Shown piece after piece: positions 30,618 through 36,674 of a stretch of 36,674 nt of DNA. The notes beneath the pieces were generated by a model that did not search any database, was not told where the DNA came from, and saw only the letters and a program-made list of their open reading frames with translations. The DNA lies in NCBI GenBank assembly GCA_963640745.1, contig CAVIBB010000009.1:1-36674 (forward strand), read 5' to 3'. The DNA is from Paratractidigestivibacter sp963640745 (lineage in GTDB: Bacteria; Actinomycetota; Coriobacteriia; Coriobacteriales; Atopobiaceae). The position numbers and the translations under genes were made by a program. How positions within the stretch are numbered: the stretch's first letter is position 1; each line of letters opens with the position of its first letter.

Positions 30618-31356
30618 CGTCATCGACTACATCCCGGGCACTTCGCTGCTGCACAAGCTGAACCCCGTCACCAAGCTCGCGCTCGCCGCGGCCATAATCC
30701 TTGCCACCTTCCTCGGCGACACGTATCCCCTGCTCATCGCCCTGCTCGTGCTCACCTTCGCGCTGGGCGCCTACGCAAAGGCGAGCGCCGGCCTCGTCAC
30801 GCTCGCCAAGCTCATGGTGCCGCTCTCGGTGATCATGCTCGTGCTGCAGACCGCGTTTATCCGCACGGGCGACGTGCTCTTTGCATGGGTCACCGTGGAC
30901 GGCGTGGTCACCGGCACGAAGGCCGCCCTGCGCCTGCTCGGCGTCGCGCTGCCGCTCATCCTCATGCTCACCGTGACCAAGCTGAACGACCTGGCCAACG
31001 CCGTGGTCGAGGTGCTCCACGTGCCGTACCGCTACGCCTTTACCTTCACGACCGCGCTGCGCTTCGTCCCCGTGTTCAGCCAAGAGATGAACGCCATCAT
31101 GGAGGCGCAGACCGCCCGCGGCGTCGAGTACGACACCAAGAACCCCATCAAGAAGCTGCAGCTCATGCTGCCTTTGTGCGTGCCCCTGCTGGTGAGCTCC
31201 GTCGGCAAGACGGACGCGACCGCGCTCGCCGCTGAGCAGCGCGGTTTCTACCTGCGCACGCGCGAGAGCAGCTACAAGCGCTACCCCATGGGCGGCGCCG
31301 ACTATGCCGTCCTCGCGGCGTGCGCCGTGCTCATCGTCCTCGGCGTACTGTTCTAA
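30610..31356 (+). CDS. ECF transporter transmembrane protein EcfT
   Basis: 248-residue scaffold subunit with about five helices and the two ATPase-coupling motifs AQTARGVEYD and AAEQRGFYLR. It starts GSVIDYIPGTSLLHKLNPVTKL, the standard EcfT N-terminus. It links S components to the fused EcfA1-A2. The start is GTG at 30610, overlapping the ecfA stop by 8 nt, with SD GGAGGAG inside the ecfA 3' end, so translation is coupled. Confidence 0.93.
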   Translation: MGSVIDYIPGTSLLHKLNPVTKLALAAAIILATFLGDTYPLLIALLVLTFALGAYAKASAGLVTLAKLMVPLSVIMLVLQTAFIRTGDVLFAWVTVDGVVTGTKAALRLLGVALPLILMLTVTKLNDLANAVVEVLHVPYRYAFTFTTALRFVPVFSQEMNAIMEAQTARGVEYDTKNPIKKLQLMLPLCVPLLVSSVGKTDATALAAEQRGFYLRTRESSYKRYPMGGADYAVLAACAVLIVLGVLF

Positions 31357-31415
31357 GGTTGTTGGGCGGCCGGCCTGCCTGTCCGGCCCGCTCCCCCAGA
31401 ACCGCCCCATGAAAA

Positions 31416-31460
31416 ACGGCGCCCCTCGGAGTTCGTTGCGTGAACTCCGAGGGGCGCCGT
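31416..31460. terminator. Bidirectional terminator between ecfT and YARHG gene
   Basis: A perfect 19-bp stem (31416-31434 with 31442-31460) with a 7-nt loop. On the minus strand it is followed by TTTTTC, a strong terminator for the zinc-ribbon gene. On the plus strand the tail is only CGTTCTCC, weaker for ecfT. Confidence 0.92.
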
Positions 31461-31508
31461 CGTTCTCCGCGCCTTATATACGCGGCCAGCCGACGCCCGG
31501 CCTTCTTG

Positions 31509-32618
31509 CTAGACGTACTGCGAGCCGATGGCCTTCTCGCGCGCGAGGATCATCGCGGCATTGGCCCTCTCGTACTTGTTGAGCACGGACTCGTCGAACT
31601 TGTCGGGGTCGATGGTCCTGCGGTACCAGGACTTGCCGTTGAAGTAACGCTGCAGGTCGTCGTTGCTAAAACCGCGACCGTGACGCGCGTAGATCTCGTT
31701 GCGAGCCAGGTAGAGCTCCCAATCAGAAAGACCCTTGATGTCGGACTCGGCGTAATACGCGCTGTCGCTGGCCGGCAGCATGTAGTCGGCGCTCTTGTCC
31801 GTGGTCACCACGAGCACCTGCGTGGTCGTGGTCTGCTTGGAGTCGCTGCTCGACGAGCTGTCGGTCTTCTTCTCCTTGGCGGGGGCGGTGTAGCTGACGC
31901 CGATCTCGTCCCACTCGTAGTTGCCGGAGGCGCACGTGATGGTGGCGGTGCGCTGCTCGGCGTTGTCCTTGGAAGCCTGCGCGCTAAAGCTCAGCTGGTA
32001 AGAACCGCCGCCGTTGGACACGAAGTTCGTTATGGAGACGTCCTTGGTGGTGCCGTCGGCGCACGCCTCGGAGACCTTGACGTCGCCGCTGGTAAGGCTG
32101 GTGACGGAGTTCCCGTTGCCGTCGAAGACCTTGATGGACGCGCTCACCGTCGGAAACGCCGTCGTGTCCGAGCCGGCGAGGGTCAAGGTAAGCTTCTTTT
32201 CCGCGTTGGCGTTCTGCTCGGCGATCGCCGCGGCGGTGGCATCGGCGTCGGCCTGCTCCTGGGCGGCCTTTGCCTCGGCCTGCGCCCGCTCCGCCGACTC
32301 CTGCTCCATCCTGTTGTACAGAACAGCCCCGCCGCCGACGAGGGCCGCGACCACGACGGCCACGATGGCAATAAGCGCCCCCGTCGGAATGCTGCGCTTC
32401 TTTGCCGCGCCCTGCGCCTGATCGGAATACTGGGCGGGCGACGGCACCGGATCGGGCGCCGGAGAGCGGCCGTTCAACTGAGTCGTCACGTCGCTTCCGC
32501 CCACGGGCACGCCGTCAATCGTGTTGAACCCGTCGTCCTCGGGGCCCGCAGGCTTGCCGCAGTGAGAACAGAACTTGGCGCCGTCGTCGATCTCGGATCC
32601 GCAGTGGCTACAAAACAT
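31509..32618 (-). CDS. Zinc-ribbon membrane protein with YARHG domain
   Basis: 369 residues. A zinc ribbon at the N-terminus (MFCSHCGSEIDDGAKFCSHCG, two CxxC knuckles) is followed by a Pro-rich linker and one membrane helix (about 78-98). An Ala/Glu/Gln-rich helix, a beta-rich extracellular domain (about 140-250), a Ser/Thr linker and a C-terminal YARHG domain follow. The latter includes YLARNEIYARHGRGFSNDDLQRYFNGKSWY and ends in AREKAIGSQYV. Domains of this type occur at the surface of gut Firmicutes and Actinobacteria; the role is unknown, perhaps envelope sensing or stress. The ATG at 32618 has SD GAGGAGAAG; a longer in-frame start at 32750 has none. Confidence 0.87.
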   Translation of the reverse strand: MFCSHCGSEIDDGAKFCSHCGKPAGPEDDGFNTIDGVPVGGSDVTTQLNGRSPAPDPVPSPAQYSDQAQGAAKKRSIPTGALIAIVAVVVAALVGGGAVLYNRMEQESAERAQAEAKAAQEQADADATAAAIAEQNANAEKKLTLTLAGSDTTAFPTVSASIKVFDGNGNSVTSLTSGDVKVSEACADGTTKDVSITNFVSNGGGSYQLSFSAQASKDNAEQRTATITCASGNYEWDEIGVSYTAPAKEKKTDSSSSSDSKQTTTTQVLVVTTDKSADYMLPASDSAYYAESDIKGLSDWELYLARNEIYARHGRGFSNDDLQRYFNGKSWYRRTIDPDKFDESVLNKYERANAAMILAREKAIGSQYV

Positions 32619-32953
32619 GGTCTTCTCCTCGTCTGTTCGCAGGGCATCGCCCCTTCCAACCAGGCGCGGCAGCCGCTCAACTTTGCGCGGCGTGCCGTCG
32701 TGAGCGCGCGTCGTCTCGAAGTTGGCCGGGCGCGCGAGCTCAAGGAACATCCGAGAGGCCGTCGCGCCATGCCTTGTGATCGATTTTCGCGGCTCTCGCG
32801 TCCATCATACGCGCCGATGCGGGCAAGAAGCCCGTCAACTACCCTGAGCTGCGACTCATTAAGGCCGAGCGGCCCCTTGCAGCACGTGGCCGTGGGCGAC
32901 CACAGACCCGCCGCGCCACGCCAGCAGCGACCACGGGCCCGCGGCGCCGCTCC
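32619..32953. other. 335-nt gap upstream of zinc-ribbon gene
   Basis: This gap lies between the CapA-like stop and the zinc-ribbon start. It contains a short GGGC/GCCC hairpin around TTCTT (about 32821-32833) and one copy of the GGCAAGAAG motif. I see no convincing promoter pair, terminator, RNA gene or coding ORF. Confidence 0.5.
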
Positions 32954-34210
32954 TTACCCCGCGGCGAGAACGAACTCGCAGCTTTCCGCGTCGAAGCCGT
33001 CGCCCAGGCGCCCCTGGCAGAACTCGACGCACCAAGCGCGCGAGAAGTCGACGAGACCGTCGAAGCTTCGGATGGCGTTCTGTGCCGCGAGGTCCTCGGT
33101 GTAATCGACGAGCCTGAACGTGGTGATGCCCGGTCCGAGGATCTTGTGCGTGACCAGCGGCGTCAGGCGCGCCTCGGCAACCGAGACCGAACCACCCGCA
33201 AAATTGATGGTCACGCGTCCCAGGCCGCCGATCATCGAGTCCATTCTCGACATCGTGGAGACGAAGTTGCCGAGCGACCAGTACACGGGAACCGTGCGCC
33301 CGTCAGTGGCCGTAAGAAGCTCGACCGGCTGCATGACGTGCGGGTGGTTGCCAAAGATCACCGTCGCGCCCAGCTCAATGAAGCGGACGGCCCACTCGCG
33401 CTGGTAGTCGTTCGGCCCCTCGGTGTACTCCTCGCCCCAGTGCGGGCACACGATGATAGCCTCGGCGCCCGCGGCCTTCGCCGCCGCGAAGTCGGACTCG
33501 ACCTGCTCGTCGGTGAGCATACGCACGGCCCATGGCGCCTCGTCGGGCAGCGGAATCCCGTTCGTGTCCTGCGTGAAGTTGAGCACAGCGACCTTGTGGC
33601 CGGCGAGCTCCACCACCGGCACGACGGCCGCGGCTTCTTCGGAGTCCGCCATGCCCGTGACGATGACCTGCGGGAAGTTCGCGCGCCAGTACGCGAGCTC
33701 GGACTCGATGCCCGTCATGCTGCGATCGAGCACGTGGTTGTTGGCGTGGAGAATCACGTCGAACCCGGCGGCGACCTCGGCGTCCGCGAACTCCTGCGGG
33801 CTGTTGAAGCTCGGGTAGCCCGAGAACCCGAGGCTCTCGCCGCCAAGGATGGTCTCCTGGTCGAGCATGGCCAGGTCGAGCGGCTCGATGTCGCCGCGCA
33901 CGTTCTCGAAGATGTGGTCGTAATTGCGCGAGCCGTCGTCCTGCACGCCGCTCTTCCACACGTAGGTGTGCACGAGGATGTCGCCGACCATGCCGATGGT
34001 CACGGTCGCGTCCGGCGCGGTCACGGTGTCGGTCGCGGCGGCCACGGCCTCGGCCGCCTTCTGGGTGCCGCGGTCGTAGACGGTCTCCTTCGCGGGCGCG
34101 GCGACATCGGCCGCGTCGCCCTTGCCGGCAGAGCAGCCGGCAAGAAGTCCCGTACCGCCAAGTCCCAGCGCGGCAAGAAACGCGCGCCGAGAAAGACTGC
34201 CGTTGACCAT
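32954..34210 (-). CDS. CapA-like metallophosphatase lipoprotein (PGA_cap)
   Basis: 418 residues. The Tat-type lipoprotein signal has SRRAF, a hydrophobic stretch and the lipobox LLAGC with C26. The body is a CapA/poly-gamma-glutamate-capsule family metallophosphatase: VTIGMVGDILVH (first metal motif), HANNHVLDRSMTGI, IIVCPHWGEEYT and FGNHPHVMQPVE (histidine metal ligands). It would act outside the membrane. True CapA participates in polyglutamate capsule export, but no capB, C or E is nearby, so a general surface phosphoesterase is equally possible. The ATG at 34210 has SD AAGGAG. Confidence 0.9.
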   Translation of the reverse strand: MVNGSLSRRAFLAALGLGGTGLLAGCSAGKGDAADVAAPAKETVYDRGTQKAAEAVAAATDTVTAPDATVTIGMVGDILVHTYVWKSGVQDDGSRNYDHIFENVRGDIEPLDLAMLDQETILGGESLGFSGYPSFNSPQEFADAEVAAGFDVILHANNHVLDRSMTGIESELAYWRANFPQVIVTGMADSEEAAAVVPVVELAGHKVAVLNFTQDTNGIPLPDEAPWAVRMLTDEQVESDFAAAKAAGAEAIIVCPHWGEEYTEGPNDYQREWAVRFIELGATVIFGNHPHVMQPVELLTATDGRTVPVYWSLGNFVSTMSRMDSMIGGLGRVTINFAGGSVSVAEARLTPLVTHKILGPGITTFRLVDYTEDLAAQNAIRSFDGLVDFSRAWCVEFCQGRLGDGFDAESCEFVLAAG

Positions 34211-34269
34211 GTGCTTCTCCTTAGCTCAAAACGGCCGAGGCAAGACGCCCCGGCCGGTGACCACGTTGC

Positions 34270-35679
<1,410 letters not shown>

Positions 35680-35746
35680 GGGATTCCCCCGAGTTTCTCT
35701 TGCTTGATTTGACTTGTCTACGGTACCCCAACAAAGCGCGAGCGGC

Positions 35747-35752
35747 TAGAAT
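35747..35752 (+). promoter_or_regulatory. Candidate -10 box of pyrE
   Basis: TAGAAT lies 48 nt before the pyrE start in the asnS/pyrE divergent gap. A recognizable -35 is not present at the usual spacing, so the call rests on the -10 match alone. Confidence 0.35.
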
Positions 35753-35799
35753 CGAGGCTGCGCACGACGCATCCGAAACCCCGAACGGCAGGAGGCCGC

Positions 35800-36462
35800 A
35801 TGGAAGATTACAAGCGCGAGTTCATTGACTTCATGGTCGAGAGCAACGTCCTCAAGTTCGGCGAGTTCACGCTCAAGAGCGGGCGCAAGTCGCCGTTCTT
35901 TATGAACGCGGGTGCCTACGTGACGGGCTCGCAGCTCAAGCGCCTCGGCGAGTTCTACGCACAGGCCATCCACGACAACTTTGGCGACGACTTCGACGTG
36001 CTCTTCGGGCCGGCGTACAAGGGCATCCCCCTGGCCGTCGTGACCGCCATCGCGTACAGCGAGCTCTATGGCCGCGAGATCAAGTACTGCTGCGACCGCA
36101 AGGAGGCCAAGGACCACGGCGCCGACAAGGGCAACCTGCTGGGCTACGAGCCCCAGGACGGCGACCGCGTGGTGATGGTCGAGGACGTGACCACCTCCGG
36201 CAAGTCCATCGACGAGACCTATCCCAAGGTCATGGCCGCGGCGAACGTCGAGATCAAGGGCCTGATCGTAAGCCTCAACCGCATGGAGGTCGGCAAGGGC
36301 GGCAAGGTCACCGCACAGCAGGAGATCCAGGAGAAGTACGGCTTCCCCGTGGCGAGCATCGTGAGCATGGCCGAGGTCGTCGAGGCGCTGGACGGCAAGC
36401 TCATCACCCCCGAGCTGCACGCCGCCATCGACGAGTACTACGCGCAGTACGGCGTCAAGTAG
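35800..36462 (+). CDS. pyrE: Orotate phosphoribosyltransferase
   Basis: 220 residues. The enzyme joins orotate to PRPP to give OMP in pyrimidine synthesis. The PRPP-binding motif VVMVEDVTTSGKS covers residues 124-136; the catalytic loop with lysines is CDRKEAKDHG (98-107), and the N-terminal SGRKSPFF pattern is typical. The ATG has SD AGGAGG 4 nt upstream. A strong terminator follows and no other pyr gene is adjacent. Confidence 0.95.
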   Translation: MEDYKREFIDFMVESNVLKFGEFTLKSGRKSPFFMNAGAYVTGSQLKRLGEFYAQAIHDNFGDDFDVLFGPAYKGIPLAVVTAIAYSELYGREIKYCCDRKEAKDHGADKGNLLGYEPQDGDRVVMVEDVTTSGKSIDETYPKVMAAANVEIKGLIVSLNRMEVGKGGKVTAQQEIQEKYGFPVASIVSMAEVVEALDGKLITPELHAAIDEYYAQYGVK

Positions 36463-36501
36463 CGAGCGGCGCCGAGCTGCGCCGCCCCATAGGCAACGCA
36501 A

Positions 36502-36532
36502 GGGCCCGTCGGCACGCCGGCGGGCCCTTTTT
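36502..36532 (+). terminator. Terminator after pyrE
   Basis: GGGCCCGTCGG (36502-36512) pairs with CCGGCGGGCCC (36517-36527), one wobble, with a 4-nt loop, followed by TTTTT. Confidence 0.93.
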
Positions 36533-36559
36533 CGCGCGCGCAGGAGCCCGGCCGCGTAC

Positions 36560-36594
36560 AAATAAGCCCCGGCAGCCGCGAAGGTTGCCGGGGC
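36560..36594 (-). terminator. Minus-strand terminator near window end
   Basis: GCCCCGGCA (36566-36574) pairs with TGCCGGGGC (36586-36594); on the minus strand the hairpin is followed by TTATTTG. It would end a minus-strand gene that enters from beyond the window. Confidence 0.7.
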
Positions 36595-36629
36595 CGCGAG
36601 GCTCCTCTATGCGAAGCTATCCGCGGGCG

Positions 36630-36674
36630 CTACTCGGCGTGCGCGTAATCCACGGCGCCGCGGCGGGCGGTCGC
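36630..36674 (-). CDS. C-terminal end of an unknown minus-strand gene (partial)
   Basis: The minus strand has an open frame from the window edge to a TAG at 36630, ending in ...VDYAHAE. A terminator in the right orientation follows 36 nt later. The fragment is only 14 residues, so no family can be named, and the frame is inferred from the terminator position. Confidence 0.4.
   Translation of the reverse strand, partial: ATARRGAVDYAHAE

Noticed and set aside
28731..30623. 630-codon minus-strand open frame over the fused ATPase
   Set aside because: Antisense to a gene with complete Walker motifs; the translation is an Asp/Val/His-rich shadow.
31440..33104. 554-codon plus-strand frame opposite the zinc-ribbon gene
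   Set aside because: Antisense shadow; it begins inside a terminator.

Overview
The window is GC-rich, densely coded bacterial chromosome with strong Shine-Dalgarno sites and many intrinsic terminators. The gene set looks like a fermentative gut actinobacterium of the class Coriobacteriia, most likely Collinsella or a close relative: PTS uptake of glycosides, a fused EcfA1-A2 ECF module, a TrpP-type transporter, DegV, a zinc-ribbon/YARHG protein, and separate AICAR formyltransferase and IMP cyclohydrolase genes. That assignment is inference from gene content and composition. There is no insertion sequence, prophage, CRISPR array, rRNA or tRNA.

Layout. 3-1712: 3' part of a P2-type Ca2+ ATPase. 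1749-1874: a long imperfect palindrome. 1902-7177 (minus): an operon-like run in the order YgeY-type M20 hydrolase, GH1 6-phospho-beta-glycosidase, PTS EIIBC and 2,3-diaminopropionate ammonia-lyase. An AraC regulator and a B3/B4-domain protein diverge from it (7400-9013). 9064-10425 (minus): an HTH/HipA-like kinase behind a symmetric four-half-site operator. 10661-11417: manganese exporter mntP behind a yybP-ykoY riboswitch. 11713-13870 (minus): IMP cyclohydrolase and AICAR formyltransferase behind a ZTP (pfl) riboswitch. 13903-14620 (minus): an RHH/PIN toxin-antitoxin pair. 14723-19687: a MacB/FtsX-type ABC exporter with a huge coiled coil and its divergent TetR regulator. 19823-21136 (minus): NCS2 purine permease; then an MFS efflux protein (plus), DegV and MarR (minus), and two divergent DUF2798 proteins.

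26038-31356 (plus) is the most striking segment: an aminotransferase, a 20-residue leader peptide with three consecutive Trp codons and a terminator, two paralogous TrpP-like S components, a fused EcfA1-A2 ATPase and EcfT. It reads as a ribosome-mediated tryptophan attenuator controlling an ECF-type tryptophan transporter. 31509-34210 (minus) carries a zinc-ribbon/YARHG membrane protein and a CapA-like lipoprotein, followed by asnS (minus), divergent pyrE (plus) and the last codons of a further minus-strand gene.

Cis-regulatory RNA is a theme. Two textbook riboswitches, one peptide attenuator and at least two unassigned terminator-bearing leaders occur in under 37 kb. A 166-bp repeat with inverted ends occurs twice (11452-11617 and 24211-24376). 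A 9-mer, GGCAAGAAG, is strongly over-represented by hand count.
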